DNA of 64,000 nucleotides, taken from Azorinus chamasolen (lineage: Eukaryota; Mollusca; Bivalvia; Cardiida; Solecurtidae). Position numbers and translations under genes: made by a program. Below the pieces are notes generated by a model. It ran no database searches. It had not been told where the DNA came from and saw only the letters and a program-made list of their open reading frames with translations. Location: the NCBI GenBank assembly GCA_963576725.1, contig OY755244.1, positions 84,377,121-84,441,120 on the forward strand, given 5' to 3'. Below are positions 34,701-48,039 of this stretch, piece after piece (the first letter of the stretch is position 1; each line of letters starts with the position of its first letter).

Positions 34701-37700
34701 ATGAATCTACGATAAAGAATAATACGAAGTACGCACCAACTGTAAGTGTCTGTCCGATATACCGGTACTGTTTGCATGAATGGTTTTCAAAAAGAAAAAC
34801 TGGACTTAAATACATTAGTTCGATATAACTTTATTGACTTAGTATATATATACAGTAAAACCTCTCTATAACGACCACTAAAGTACATCAAGTATATTGT
34901 GTTAAAGGCAGGTGGCTGCTTAAAGCAAGGTGAAAGTAAAACAGAACGCTCCTATAGGAGCGTTCTGTTTTACTTTCACATTGCTTTAAGCAGCCACCTG
35001 CCCTAAATACCAATTAATTAACACAATTTAGTGGCCGGTTTTAGGGAGGTTTTACTGTAGTAAGGGCATCGCAAAGATACTAAACTGCTATATTCTATAT
35101 TCAAAACTTATTTTCATTATCATTTGTATGAGTTATTTGCTTATGCGATTAGGGTGAGCCAGGGGCTAATGCTTTGAAGGGACCACTGGATTTGGCTGGT
35201 GCTGTGAAAGACTTTGAGAAAAAGTTCAAGGACAAAACCAAGAACAAATGGAATGACAGAAACAAGTTCAAGCCAGTGCCTGGCAAATACACGCTGCTAG
35301 AAATGGCGGATGAAGATGAAGTAGATGCGGTAATGTTTTGTATAGATTTGATATAAAATAGAATAAACGAAAGGAATGTAAGAAAGTGTCATGGTCTTTA
35401 TTGTAAACATACTTTTCCGTGACATTCAAATACTTTGAAGCATGGCAAATAATGCTTACCTTCTGATCCTTCTTAGTCTGAAAATTGAATACCGCTTAAG
35501 CCGGTGCTAGGGGCGTGAGCAGTGTTGCACTTTCAATTACTGTTCATGAACAGACTCAATAAAACCAAGTCTGCAATTTTCTCTTTTTGAGTTGCAATGT
35601 TTGCTTTCGGGGGATCACCTCCCTTCAGAATTTTCATTCAATGGAACTTAGAAGTAGCGTCAGAATTGTGTCATGCTGTACTTCAGAATATACAAATTGT
35701 GTGACACACTTCTATGGGTACATCTTAGCTGTGGATATATTCATTACACTTGGTGTATATCATGTTAAACTTTTAAGCTATAAAACTATGCAAATATTTT
35801 CCAAATACTGACAGTACTGGTCAATGTTACCGGTTCTTGTTATTTGGCAAATAAATCATTAGCTATATGTAAGGTAAGGAGACGGACTACTATCACTGTT
35901 TACAAGACACATAAATGGAAACTTATGTTGTAGTTTGTGTGTGTGCGTATGTTCAGTGCTTGTCAGAGTTATAGACCCCTGAGAGTAGTCAGGTGTTGTA
36001 GATTTTGTTTCTTTATACTAAACATACTCTGACACATCCTTTTGAGGTGTATTAATCACATTATGTGATAATTCTAGTTTTACTAAGATGTGAGAATTTC
36101 GATTTTCCGCTAGTCATTAGACTGATGTTTGACGCTACAGGTGAAAATGGAATCATTTCTACACTTAATCCTGAGGCGGGATTATTCATTTGACTACCAA
36201 TAGAGACGATACTAATAAGTATTCAAACATTCATTTCTATTGCAGCCTCCTGTTGTCAGTGTTGGCTGGAAGGTGGCTAAATCGACCCTGGATGCACCAA
36301 CGCAAAACCTGCTCAAACTTATATTTGATAATGATATGTTTAACGACTGTATGAAAAAATTTGATATAGGTAATAAGTTATCCGTATTTAAGATGTAGTT
36401 AGAATGTCTACAACGTATGTCTTTCGAATGATCTCCCACTTTTTCGATCAGTAACAATAATTTGTCTATAAACATCTGGGCTTGGTGATTTGCAAAACCA
36501 TTATAACTGAACGTAAATAAAAATGTGTCTCTTGTGGTAAAAAGTATAATGTTAGGTCAGCATATCAGCCACAATGACTTATTCATTCTCAGAATCAGTT
36601 TTTATTGTATAACTGACCAGTAATTGGGTGATGTTTTATCAGCTGGAATACAACCATGTACCGATGTAACATATTATTGCAGTGCTGCATACGTGATGAA
36701 AGTCTTGTTAATATTGCAGTTGTTGGACCACATGTAAAATATTGACCCAAACAAGACGCCCCCTAACTGATGGTCACACTTGAAACCCAACATCCTTATT
36801 ATCGTAATTATTCTGATAGATAAGCTTAGGCCCCATTGTTGAAACGGCACAGGAGCGAGTTATTCAGCTTTCACACCAGAGTAGGAACGAGGGTGGGCGT
36901 CTGAATATTTATGGTGATCTCGTCATACCCTATTAGACTGGTTGTACATAATGTTATACCCTATTAGACTGGTTGTACATAATGGTATTTCAGACGTGAA
37001 GAAGATGCCACTTGGTAAACTCAGCAAAGGTCAAATAGCGAAGGGTTTTGAAGTTCTGGATGAGATTGAGTCTGAGCTGAAAGCCAACAGGAGAAACAAG
37101 CTGAACGAACTCTCGTCCAGATTCTATACTGTCATACCTCATGCTTTCGGAAGAAAAATCCCACCGATAATAGGTGATGCGGAAATGCTGAGGTCCAAAA
37201 TGGACATGCTTCTGGTATGTAATTTCTGTACAGTAATATAGTTCTCTAATCAAAATTGTAGATATTGCCTCTATGGAAAACGGAAAACATTGGTAATAAG
37301 CTGCTTGACTTTTGTGCATTATAGGCATATAGTATTGTCCCAGATTATAATTTCGTCATGTTGCCACTCCATCCGTCCACCATCCCTCTATGACGAACAG
37401 GTATCTCCCGCATTTACGGCAGATATCGGTATTAATCAAACATATTGTATTGGGTTGCATAACAATTAGGTAAAGATCAATTTAGTATTTTGTTGTGGTT
37501 GACATACTTTCAATAGAGTTATTGTCTTTAGACTGTAAAGTAAAGAATATCCTTCCATGCTAATTTGACGTCCTGGAGATTACTTGGGAGGTATTGCAAA
37601 TTTATATGGAGCTGAATTTGTGTATGGTTGGACAACAGTCGGTTATATGTTAACATTGTCATGCTTCGGTTGACGTATTTCAACCGAGATATGACTCTTG

Positions 37701-40700
37701 TACGTCTGTCTTATTTCGGATTTCCGGATTTTGTTTCTGCAGTGTTATGGGTATTAAATTGAAATGTGTATGATATATTAACAATGATAATATTCAAAAC
37801 ACACGTGGACACTGGATTTTTAAAAGATCGTAATATACGTTATTTTTTAGACATTTCTCCGCAGTGCTTGTAGATATTGAGCTGAATATTCATCTATGAT
37901 TGAATGATAAGTACTTATTATAAGTGACTTACAGATCATGTTTATCTTTCGTTCCTTTCGTTCATTCGTATTCATTTGGATCATGGCCAATGGAGTTATG
38001 AAATGTATTCGTTTGTCGTTCGTTTGACATCTTTCTTCTGCAGTGTTTGCATATATTAAGATGTGTGAGTGAGTGCGTGTGTGCGTGCGTGCGTGTGTGT
38101 GCGTGTATGAGCGTGTGCACGTGTGCTTGCACGTGCGTGCATGTTCGATAAGAACAATGATCCATCTTAGCAGAGGAATAGACAAGAATTGAACCATTCT
38201 CAAAGTTCCCCAAAACATTAATTATGATACATGTTTAAGTAATTTCAATAAGTGTATGTATAACGTTTAGTTGAGATCTAATGATACCAACAGGAGTAAA
38301 ATCAAATTACAGAAAAACCCGTCTAAACCGGAAATCTAGTAGAGAAAGATTAAGATTTTTTAGGCATGTGGCTGCTTAATGCAGAGTGAAAGCTGCATGG
38401 CTTTCAGCATGCATGCATCTACCACCTATTTTACAGACCTGCATTAATACTAATTTAAGAGACGTTTTATTGTACATGGTGTCTGTAGTGGCTAATATTC
38501 ACTGTTCTTAACCATTTACTTAATAACCCCGAATTTTACACATTTGCAAACAGAATATACTACGGTAAGACCAATTCTGACCAGGGTCTGTCTCCGCCTG
38601 CTTATATACTCGTATTACAAAACTGATATCTTCTGCTGCAATGGCAATACATAGAGGATCTTACATGCGTGTTTATAATGTCTCCCCCATTTATGTTGTC
38701 TGTCTGTCTGTCTGTCCGTCCGTCCGTCTGCCTGCCCGTCTGGCTGTCTGTCACAAATTTGTGTCAAGCGTATCTCTGAAACCAGTAGGATTAGAGTGAC
38801 TAAACTTCACAGGAATGTTTACCAGGATGAGTTGTTGTGCACCTAGGGTTTTTGATTGTCGCACCTGATAACTTTAGAGTTATTGCCCCTGATGACTTAA
38901 ATTTAGATAAACTTTGTGTTACACGTATATCTGAAGCCGCTAGGGCTAAACTTCAAAGGAATGTTGACTAGCATGAGCTGTTATGCACCTGATTTTTTTT
39001 AATTGTCTCCCCCAGCGAATTGTTGAGTTATTGCGCTGATATGTTAACTTCAAATTAGAGAAACTTTTTGTCAAACATATGTCTGAAACAAGTAGGGCTA
39101 GAGTCACCAAAACCTCACAACAATGATCACCAGCACGAGATGTTGTGCACATAGGGTTTCTGAATTGTCTCCCCTGATAACTTTGGAGTTATTGTCCCTA
39201 ATGACTTAAAATTTGACAACTTTTACTTTCAGTCGCGCGTATCTCTGAAACCGCTAGGGATAGAGTCACCAAAATTCACAGGGATGTTGACCAGCATAAG
39301 TTGTTGTGCACCTGTTTTTAATTGTCTCCCTAGATAACTTTGGTGTTATTGTCCCTGATGACTTAAAATTAGACACATTTTACGGTGTGTCACGTATAAT
39401 TATCTCTAAAACCAGTAGGGCTAGAGTCATCAAACTTCACAGGAATGTTGACCAGCATGAGCTGTTGTGCACCTGTTTTTTAATAACCCGATCATGGTTA
39501 ATGTATTGCCCCTGATATGATAACTTAGAAATAGAGAATCTTTGTATCTCTGAAACCAGTATGGCTAGAGTCACCAAACTTCACAGGAATGTTGACAAGC
39601 TTGAGTTGTTGTGCATCTGGTTTTTTTTTAATTGTATCACACGGGTAACTGTGGAGTTATTGCCCTTGATTACTTAAAATTACATGGTTATGCACGTATC
39701 TCTGAAACAACAACAAATCATGTTGGTAATATTTCTGTAAAGTTTGGTTGCTCTAGCTCAAGCAGCTTCAGAGATACGTGTGATATCATGTAATTTTAAG
39801 ATATCAAGGGCAATAACTCTCGCATATCTATACAGATATTACACTTGTGAATTGGAAAAAAAGATGAATGGGTGAGACATCTGTTTTGTGACAACAACAA
39901 ACCTCTCGTTACAAATTGTTTCCACGAAACGAGTTTACTATAATAATATGGCGCAAGCTTTAGCGAGTGTCATTTTCATTATAATAAACGAGTTTCGTGA
40001 AAACAATTTGTTATGAGCCCGAATGTAAGATTCTTTTTATCAAACATTCCTTACAAATGCCATAGACAATTAAACAGGCTATAGCTGACTGCTGTTTCGG
40101 TCGGTCATCGCTTGCGAACAACGTAGTTATACAACGGATGACGCACATGGAACGCTACCATTGGCTAACGCTTAAATGGGCACTACGATTGGCCAACAGT
40201 TCCTAATTTGCATTAAAAAGTGCACCAGTGCATTTTCGCGATTTACGGCACTCCCACAAGGCAGATTATGTGATAAATGATCTCATGTTTATACCATTAC
40301 TACAATAATTAAATCATTAATCGTAATGTGTTGCATGAATATTCATCAGACACACCATCACATATTGGCGATGTATGTATGTTGCAGATACTGGGAGACA
40401 TTGAAATAGCACAAAGCTTGCAGAAGGAAAAGGATAAGAAGATGGAGAAAAAGGTGACCTTACAATCATAGATACTCGGACTATAAACTTAGTTCAATTG
40501 TGCAGACTACGACCAAACTATTTACGAAATTTGATACGGATGTACACTTGTTTGTCCTCGTGATACATGTTCAAACACATTGTTAATACTTTCAACACTA
40601 TTGACAAGTGCGTGGTGATATTTGCAAACCGTTTGGATCCAGATGAGACAGTGAGAAAACAAATTGCCGTCTTGCAAAGGCATAAACTGTTTGGCAACCA

Positions 40701-43700
40701 GACAGGTTTTCTGTATCATCTGTGAATAATGTATTTTCAGGAGATTCACACAGTGAAAATTATTATAAAGCCCTGCTTACGCGGTCACCTTTTACATAGC
40801 TTCTTTAAAAGCAAGTGGTAGCTTAATGCCGGACGAAAGTAATACAGAAAGCTCCAACAAGAGCTTTTGTCCTTCCTTAAAGTACTACTTACATTTTAGA
40901 TACGGAATTTGACCTCATTTCTTGTCGCTTTAGAGGGATTTTGTATGTAATAAAGTTTATCTTTGTTAGGTTGGAGATGAGCATCCAAATCCAATTGATG
41001 TGAATTACGATCTCCTCAACTGTAGACTGACCCTTCTCGGCAAAAAGTCTAGAGAGTATCAGGTAATATAACATAAACAAACTTCTTACTAACATGTACG
41101 TATACATTAAATTGTTTTAAAGTGACCCTGATCAAACAGCTCCTGGGTGTCTGTACTTTTAACGGAGCCATTATTAAGTAACGGCTTAATGACCTGCATA
41201 CTAGTGTTTGTTGTCTGTCCATATTTCACAAATTTGTGTTGTAGGTTATTATTTAGACCTAGTGGAAACGCCGAGGGTCTCGGTGGCTCATTAGGCAGTA
41301 AGGTGGGTTACACTCGGTCATTAGGTCCTGGAAGATTTTATCGAATTAAAGATGGTAAAAGTGCACATATTGAAATTGAAAAAGTAGATATTAATTATTA
41401 ATGCGGGATGATATTTAGAAGTATTTGACCTAGAGTCATACCAACATCCGTATAATGACATCCGTAGTATGGTAAATACCTTTGTGGAATTATTGGTTCG
41501 TTCTGATATGTATTCACAATTCACATGAAAGTGTGGACATGAATGAGGTATGGATCTAAATTGGTATTATTGAATACTACTAACTAGTGATTTAGTGATC
41601 ATGGAATTGTTCTATCATCTGACTTCATTGAACAAAGATATATTTTGATAAAACGTAACAGTAGTCGGTTTTGTGGTTATAGTTGATTAGTAGTAATAGA
41701 TCTTGGAAGTGTTAAATGTCTTACATATTACCATTCAATACCGACAAAGTTGGCTGCATTTTGGCGATGATATTACAGGTTATTGAGAAGTACACTTCTG
41801 CTACAAGAGAAGAATGGGATATACCGAAGATAAAGGAAGTATGGAAAGTGGATAGATTGGGAGAGGTACGTATTTCTGTTTTGCTATATCATGAGTGACA
41901 TCTGTTGAAACCTTTCAGTTGATCTGATAGATACTCTATAGTACACACTGGTAGTGAGACGTACTGATAGATACTCTATAGTACACACTGGTACTGAGAC
42001 GTACTGATAGATACTCTATAGTACACACTGGTACTGAGATGTACTGATAGATACTCTATAGTACACACTGGTACTGTGTCAGGATGCTAGGTGATGCCCC
42101 AATGACAAGACCCAGATTCAGACCTTTTAATATTTCGGGCGTTCCGTGAGGTGACTATGTCTTGAGCCAAACACAGCACAAGGTTTAAAACTATAAATTT
42201 GATGTGGCTGGGCTATAATAGCCGGTGCTGAATATATGGTGTTCTGAGGCTACTTTGCCTGAGACGAACACTATGAAAACATGAAATTATATACAAAAAC
42301 CTATGTTATGGTGATCAACAATACCTCAGCTTTGGGGCCAACAATTAAACAATAAACTATAACTGTGAACAACTACTACAGCCCCAAGCCAGCGAGACGG
42401 CTGGTCGATGCCTCAACTTCAAAATGGTGCTTGAAACAAAATCCTCAAGCTATGTCATGAAACTGTATAAATGTGAGCTATATAACCCTAGACTATGCGA
42501 GTTGAGACCCTAAGCATCAAACCCTGTTGAAACCTGTGGTTTGAAGCTATCTCAACACTACTGTGACTTCAAACCTACGTATCAGACCCTATGTCTCAAA
42601 GCATGTATGTAACCTTACGCTCTGAAACCTATCTTGAGCAGTGTATGAAACCTGCTTCAAGAAGCTTATAAAACTAACGCTTTGAAGCCTGCCTGCAGTA
42701 TGGTCCGAGCCCGGCTCGAAAAGACGGCTTCAAAAGTATAGCCTCAGGCAGACGGTTCGGCAACGCTCCGAACCCTGAGCACGGTCTTCAGCAAACCTGC
42801 TTCAAACCGAATATAACTCCAGGCTATATCAGTCTGAGCAACACTATCTCAATGCCTCAGCTAATCTGAGACCGCTATGAAATAGCAGTATAGTATTAGG
42901 CTGGTTGGACTGTCTAAACGTGCAATTTTCATGCCCAAAGAGAGAACTCAGAGGACAGTTACTTAGCCCATTCAAAGAACAGGTAACTGCACAGTTACGT
43001 AGCCCAAGCAGACAATATATTCGCCAATCTTTAACCTTAATGAGTGCAATACTCTATCAGTCAAAAACCAACGATATAGCTTCAATACATTTGTATATAA
43101 AGCCGTCACTGAAAGTTCGATGAATATTCAGTGCCCTGATCACAAAATAACCGGCAGTGATCGTTGAATAAGCTTGTGCCAGTCTCAGCATTTGTATACA
43201 GCTTCCATTAGTTTGAGGTACTTCAGAAAACTAGCATATAAACATTTTATTCATATTAATTATTTCGATTGACCAACCGCCTCACTCATTTGAATATATA
43301 CACAGTACTAATTTTTATAAGGTATAAAACAAACAAAATGAAGTTTAAAAGTGAACTTACTTTTATACACAACAAATCAATGAAATCTAACCTAACAATT
43401 AAAAAAGGGAGATAATCCTGTATATACAAAACTACAGTTAACTCTAATCGCTTACCTAGCGATATACTACAGGTTTTCTTGACATACTGAGACATACTAC
43501 TCTTTAATGATATCGTTGCTTTGATGCACCTAGGATCATGATCGGGTGATATATTGTTTTATGTCTGTCTGTCTGGCTTTCTGTCTGCCTGTATAAAACT
43601 TTATTTTATCATTACATATACCTTTTAACTTAAATCGAATTTCGATGGCTGGAACTGTGATGTCTAGTATAACATACATTCATTGACCGTTCAAAGGTCG

Positions 43701-46700
43701 AATCACAAACTCTGGAACTCACTATATATGCAAGTATATTTGTATGTTTGATCTTGAGCAATGCATATGCATGTCACATACCAGTCTTCGAATACTTTAT
43801 AACATAGCCGTCTATATATGATCACCTTCGTTGTTAGTTTGGATTCTTGCATCGTACTAGAACGCTAAACATGGTCGGCCTAACAATGCCTGCCTCTTTA
43901 ACTTCCACAATTATTCAAAGCCTTGTAAGTACTGAAGGTTTTCAGCTACAGATGGCTTGGTAAGATTTTGGCTTTAAGGCATTACGAAACTATTTCACAT
44001 GGACCGATTAACGTAATTAGTTCAGTTTAAACGTAGTGCTAATATTGGTAATTCACTAATAAATTTTGTCTGCCATAGACTTGAGTCTCTCTACATACGA
44101 GCATAGGCTTTGCTACTATAAGAGTTGTCTGATAAGCGTCTGCGCTGTAGGCTTATAAAATGATATATGTATCGGATTTTACAGTGTATGCGTTGGCTAA
44201 AACGAACTATGGTAATATGTCATTAATAGCATTCAGCCAATTAATATTCATGGAATAAATGGTGAATTAGTTTATAGATTTATATTCACATTCAAATATT
44301 ATGTGTGATATTAATTTCCTGTTCTTTTAACTCAGGACAAGAGATTTGCGGCTCATGACGGAATAGGAAACAGACGACTACTGTGGCATGGAACCAATGT
44401 CGCTGTGGTGGCTGCCATTCTCAAAAGTGGCTTACGAATAATGCCTCATAGTGGTGGACGTGTTGGGTCTGGGATTTATTTTGCCTCGGAAAATGCAAAA
44501 TCTGCTGACTATGGTAATTGTCACAAATTCTGAAAAGAGGAGATCATTCGAAAGCAAAAGTGGCAATGTAAAAAGAAGAAAGGGCAAACTTGATTTTATT
44601 GAGTCTATTCATAAGCAGTTATTAAAGGTGCAACACTACTCACGTCCCTAGCAACACTACTCACGTCCCTAGCACCGGCTTAAGCGGTATTCAGTGTCTT
44701 AACTAAACACATTGAAACTGATTACCAGAAAGGACCGGAAAATATAGCAACACTGAGAATGAAGTACGGTCGACTTTTTACAGCCGCCACACGAGCACTT
44801 TATACACCTACTGTTGTTAAGTACATAAATTCTGAAAGTAGGAGATCCTTTGAAATTTGTGCAACAGTAGCAAATGATAAATTTCAGACTCGGTTTGGTC
44901 TTGAGCAGATATTACTACGCATGTCCCTGGGCAAATTTAAAACTGTATATAAGCTACATGGCTGTCAATAAGAGTTTAGACCATTTACCAGCAATGTCTA
45001 TCTTACTAGCCTTACTATCCATTGACCTGTCCTAGCTATTGCGATCACCAATTTGATGTGGGGTATCGTAGAGATTCCAATAAAAGTTCGTATGTGGAGG
45101 AAGGACTATTCCATTGTACAAGAACCATAAATATTTAGCTTTTCCCTTTTACATTTATCTTGTATGGAGCCCAATAAATACGTTTTGTACATATTACAAT
45201 GGAAATTCACCTAATGAATACTGAACATTTGGAGTAAGTGCAGATTATAAGAACCATAATTTCGTTGAAATAACAATGGTCATAAAAATAAATAATTGAT
45301 CATTATTATTATCATTATATACCATATCTATATAACACTATTACCATACATTATCATATGTTCAAAAGTGCTTTACCATTATAAAAGGCACACGTAAATA
45401 CGAAATGCTATGAAATTCCTGTTTTCACTTTTTATTGTCCGCAATGGAGAACTAAAACAAGGAGGAAATAATTCATGTTAGATGAAGTTATGTATGCAGT
45501 CTGGGTTATGGATTGAAATGTGCTTCTGACCAGCAATACCAATACCAAGTTTCCTTTTTAAAAGGCAATACATTTAGGCTTTGTCTTTATTAGGCTGATA
45601 TATTTACTTATAATTTAAAGGTGTTAGAACTTCACCCGTGAGTTGTCCAAACTTATCAGATAGTAGTGTAGAGGTTATAATTCTTATGCATTGTCAATAG
45701 AATAGAAATTACCGGAAATTTATTTCTACAAATCATGTAGGTTAAATAACGTTTTACAGAGCTTCAGAGCTTTTGCCCCTTTGATTTGTCTTGTTGCTGT
45801 GACGTTTGTTGGGTAGGCATTTCCCGTCCGGCTTTCATTTTCATGTTTCCAAAGTTTGTGTAAGTTAAGCGTATAATCAGTCGATCTCACTTTTTGCAGT
45901 TGAAACTGTGGATGATAGGGGAATCATGTTTCTGAATGAGGTGGTTCTGGGTAAACAGCATTCAATCATGAAGGATAACAGCAGCTTGAAGGCTGCCCCA
46001 AAAGGTTTTGACTCTGTGATAGCTCAGGGCAGAACCGAGCCAGGTAAGAACAATTGTGTAATATTTGAAAGGCAACAATTTGAAAAGTTATTATATTCTT
46101 CGAAAACATAATATTTGTGCCTGTGCAACGAAAACGTTGAACTTATTCTATGATAGCAGTCAGAGCACAATTAATTACTTCATTTGACTTTGTGGCCTGA
46201 TAGTAGAACTGTAGATCCAGAAATCAGTTACATTCTATCATGATAGCAATCTTCAGTGACGTCAATCCTTTATCTCATAGAGACGTCCACTGGCCCCATT
46301 TGCAAACAGAGAAAACCCAGATCAAACAGTTCCTGTAGGCTGTGTATTATGAGAGTCTACAGCGTTTGCTCTGGGTATTACATACGTCTGGGTATTACAT
46401 ACGTCTGATTCTATAGTTGCTGCCATGGCCAAACAACCAATGTTTATATGTCAATAAAACATCGGAGACATGTTAAAATTAAGTATGAGACGCTGGGTTA
46501 CTCTGAGTCTGATCTGGATCTAAACTGTTTGCTGATGTAATCAATGATTCTCCCTGTGTACAAGCCATATTAATCGCTTTCCGGCGACCGCTACGTTGAA
46601 AGAGATGCAGGCCATTAAAGGGTGTGGAGGTGATGGTAATAGACTAATGGAACCTTCCATACTGTTTTTAATGAAAATGTAGTAAAGTCAAGCAGGAAAA

Positions 46701-47521
46701 GCCACACACAAAACGCAACCATCACCAAAACACCAACAGAAAGCAAGCAACACATCCACGCAACCACACATACACGCGTACACACAGAAACACACGAGAC
46801 GAAAACATCAAACACGAACAAAAGCGCAAACACAAAGGCACAAGGACACCCAACAGACATTAAAGCAAGGATAACAAAGAGAGTATAGCCTTTGAACGGT
46901 AGAGTGACAAAACCACCACTTGGGGTTTAAACCGGTTCTTAACTTAATCGCATAGTAAACATATCAGCTGTATTTTGAAACCATCTTAAAATTATTTCGA
47001 TCTTCTTTGTACTACTTTCAACATGTCAAACAACTTAGATTCTGGTCAGATACTATATTACTTATGTCCCAAGCCAGCACAAGTTTCAAACTATTACATA
47101 CAGTGGTTATCTAATATCTTATCGTTTTTATTGCATACTGAAATGACTGTCATCTAACTATTGTGGTCAGGTATACAATAAATATTAGTCTCTTTAAAAG
47201 CAGTTCATCCTGGGTATTGCTACTGTGAGAGCTGTATGTATACATGTCATCCTGTAATAAGATTCCAAGTATTGTAAAGAGATAGAATAAGACTTATGTC
47301 TAGTTTTATTTGGCAGTTTATAGAAGTGTTGCTTATCATATATTTATTCAGATCCTAAGCAGTATACCCAGCTGAAGTTTGGCAAACACTCATGTGATGT
47401 ACCTCAGAGTAAACCTATCGCCAATCCTGGATGTTCCTCTAGCTCCTTCTGCCAGAGCGAGTATCTCATCTACAAAGAAAGCCAGAACAGAATCCGATAT
47501 CTGCTGTTGATGGAATTCTGA
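31769..47521 (+). CDS. PARP3: PARP3-like mono-ADP-ribosyltransferase, copy 2, complete coding region
   Basis: Eleven coding exons: 31769-31957, 33281-33406, 35153-35329, 36246-36369, 36994-37214, 40388-40453, 40970-41062, 41779-41865, 44336-44513, 45900-46043 and 47352-47521. Together they make 1,575 nt, 524 aa, close to the usual PARP3 length. The ATG lies one base after an AG acceptor, so a non-coding 5' exon is likely. Order: Lys-rich N-terminus (MPPKRKATASPSKGGKKSKK, probably nuclear); WGR domain, residues about 63-160 (WNRWGRV); helical regulatory domain, about 205-300 (VKKMPLGKLSKGQIAKGFE); catalytic domain from about 310 with His379 (LLWHGT), Tyr409 (GIYFAS) and Glu505 (QSEYLIY). PARP3 recognises DNA ends through WGR, which relieves autoinhibition by the helical domain, and mono-ADP-ribosylates proteins and DNA in double-strand break repair. 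It lies 12.8 kb downstream of copy 1 on the same strand. Confidence 0.95.
32592..32799. mobile_element. 208-bp Tigger-like hairpin MITE, copy 1
   Basis: The ends are 'tactgtaaaacctctctata' and its near complement. The arms carry 'gcttaaagcaaggtgaaagt', and the centre is 'gaacgctcctataggagcgttc'. Flanking TA and the CAGTAAAACC-style terminus resemble pogo/Tigger MITEs (inference). It lies in intron 1 of PARP3 copy 2. Confidence 0.85.
33465..33710. mobile_element. TTAACCCTTTCGGCGCC-type MITE
   Basis: Ends 'ttaaccctttcggcgcc' and 'ggtgtaagggttaa'. The internal hairpin is 'agacgccgtct ... aaggcggcgtct' with 'gacaaacagtgaagtccctg' and its near complement. A longer member in the opposite orientation is at 49149-49485. 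Confidence 0.75.
34034..34211. mobile_element. 178-bp foldback element 'GGGTCCATGCT', copy 2
   Basis: Same length and termini as 12762-12939, and better preserved: most of the two arms is perfectly complementary around 'gccaaaggc'. Both copies have CT before and AG after, so a short flanking duplication is not obvious. Confidence 0.85.
34851..35059. mobile_element. Tigger-like hairpin MITE, copy 2
   Basis: 'tacagtaaaacctctctata' to 'ggttttactgta', with the same 'gaacgctcctataggagcgttc' centre as the other copies. It ends 94 bp before exon 3 (35153) of PARP3 copy 2, so a folded transcript could lie close to that acceptor. Confidence 0.88.
35475..35630 (-). repeat. Dispersed repeat 'gcaccggcttaagcggt', copy 2
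   Basis: On the minus strand it reads through the same blocks as 28340-28530 and 44525-44700 and includes the 'gcccctagcaccggctta' part that the first copy lacks. Intronic in PARP3 copy 2. Confidence 0.65.
38690..39700. repeat. Tandem repeat, unit about 150 bp, about six copies, with (TCTG)n head
   Basis: Starts with 'ctgtctgtctgtctgtccgt' and continues in units containing 'atctctgaaaccagtagggc', 'aacttcacaggaatgttgac', 'gcatgagctgttgtgcacct' and 'gagttattgcccctgatga'. It lies in the long intron 5 of PARP3 copy 2. Non-coding. Confidence 0.8.
39905..40017. repeat. Inverted repeat with 'acaaattgttt..acgaaac' arms
   Basis: 'acaaattgtttccacgaaac' and 'tataataa' on the left pair with 'ttataataaacgagtttcgt' and 'gaaaacaatttgt' on the right. 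The spacer is about 30 nt. Probable foldback relic in intron 5 of PARP3 copy 2. Confidence 0.65.
41925..42075. repeat. 40-bp minisatellite, nearly four copies
   Basis: Units 'ctgatagatactctatagta' + 'cacactggtactgagacgta'. It begins 60 bp after exon 8 of PARP3 copy 2. Confidence 0.93.
42090..42900. other. Unassigned intronic tract with recurring 'tgaaacct' / 'gcctca' words
   Basis: A stretch of about 800 bp that differs in style from its surroundings: many short words (tgaaacct, cttcaaa, gcctca, atgaaac) recur without a fixed period, AT content is lower, and none of the MITE families occur. No frame is convincing. It may be a decayed transposon or satellite. Confidence 0.35.
44525..44700 (+). 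repeat. Dispersed repeat 'gcaccggcttaagcggt', copy 3
   Basis: Same block order as 28340-28530, including a direct duplication of 'gcaacactactcacgtccct'. A further piece ('gaaagtaggagatccttt') is at 44836-44855. It begins 12 bp after the donor of the catalytic exon of PARP3 copy 2. Confidence 0.65.
46671..46938 (-). mobile_element. Diverged 3'-end fragment of the Penelope-like family
   Basis: The minus strand runs from 'aaccggtttaaacccc' through a CA/GT-rich body to 'cttgactttactacattttc', the same order as the Naiad-type 3' UTR but diverged throughout. It is older than the pair at 1-5638. Located in the last intron of PARP3 copy 2. Confidence 0.7.
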
Positions 47522-47867
47522 TCACTGGCATCATTAGTGCATTAAAACATTTTAGCGTAAAGTTTGGTGTGTCTGTACACGACGTAGATACCATTCTCAT
47601 TTAAAAACGCATTTAGTTGAATTAACGTTTAGAGAAAAATATCACAGAGTACATTGCAGGTTAGATTCTGATCAGACGCTGACATAACCAGTGTCTGATC
47701 TGGACCCAAATCAAGGCTATTATTTCAACATCATTAAACATGCACATCTGTTCTCTGTCAAAGGGTGTACATTAGACCCTTTTATAGCAAACATTTAACC
47801 AATTCCCTGTTGCATATTTATGTAAGAAATAATGATATCGTAAATAGTTCTGCTTTGTATAATGGCA

Positions 47868-48039
47868 TACAGTAAAACCTCTCTATAACGGCCACTAAAT
47901 TAAATCAAGTATTTTGTGTTAAAGGCAGGTGGCTGCTTAAAGCGTTCTGCTTTATTTTCACCTTGCTTTAAGCAGCCACCTGTCCTAAATACCAATTATT
48001 AACACAATTTAGTGGCCGTTATAGAGAGGTTTAACTGTG
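47868..48039. mobile_element. Tigger-like hairpin MITE, copy 3, centre deleted
   Basis: Starts 'tacagtaaaacctctctata' and has the same arms as the others, but about 35 bp of the central hairpin (the 'gaacgctcctatagg' half) is missing. It lies 350 bp downstream of the PARP3 copy 2 stop codon. Confidence 0.85.
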
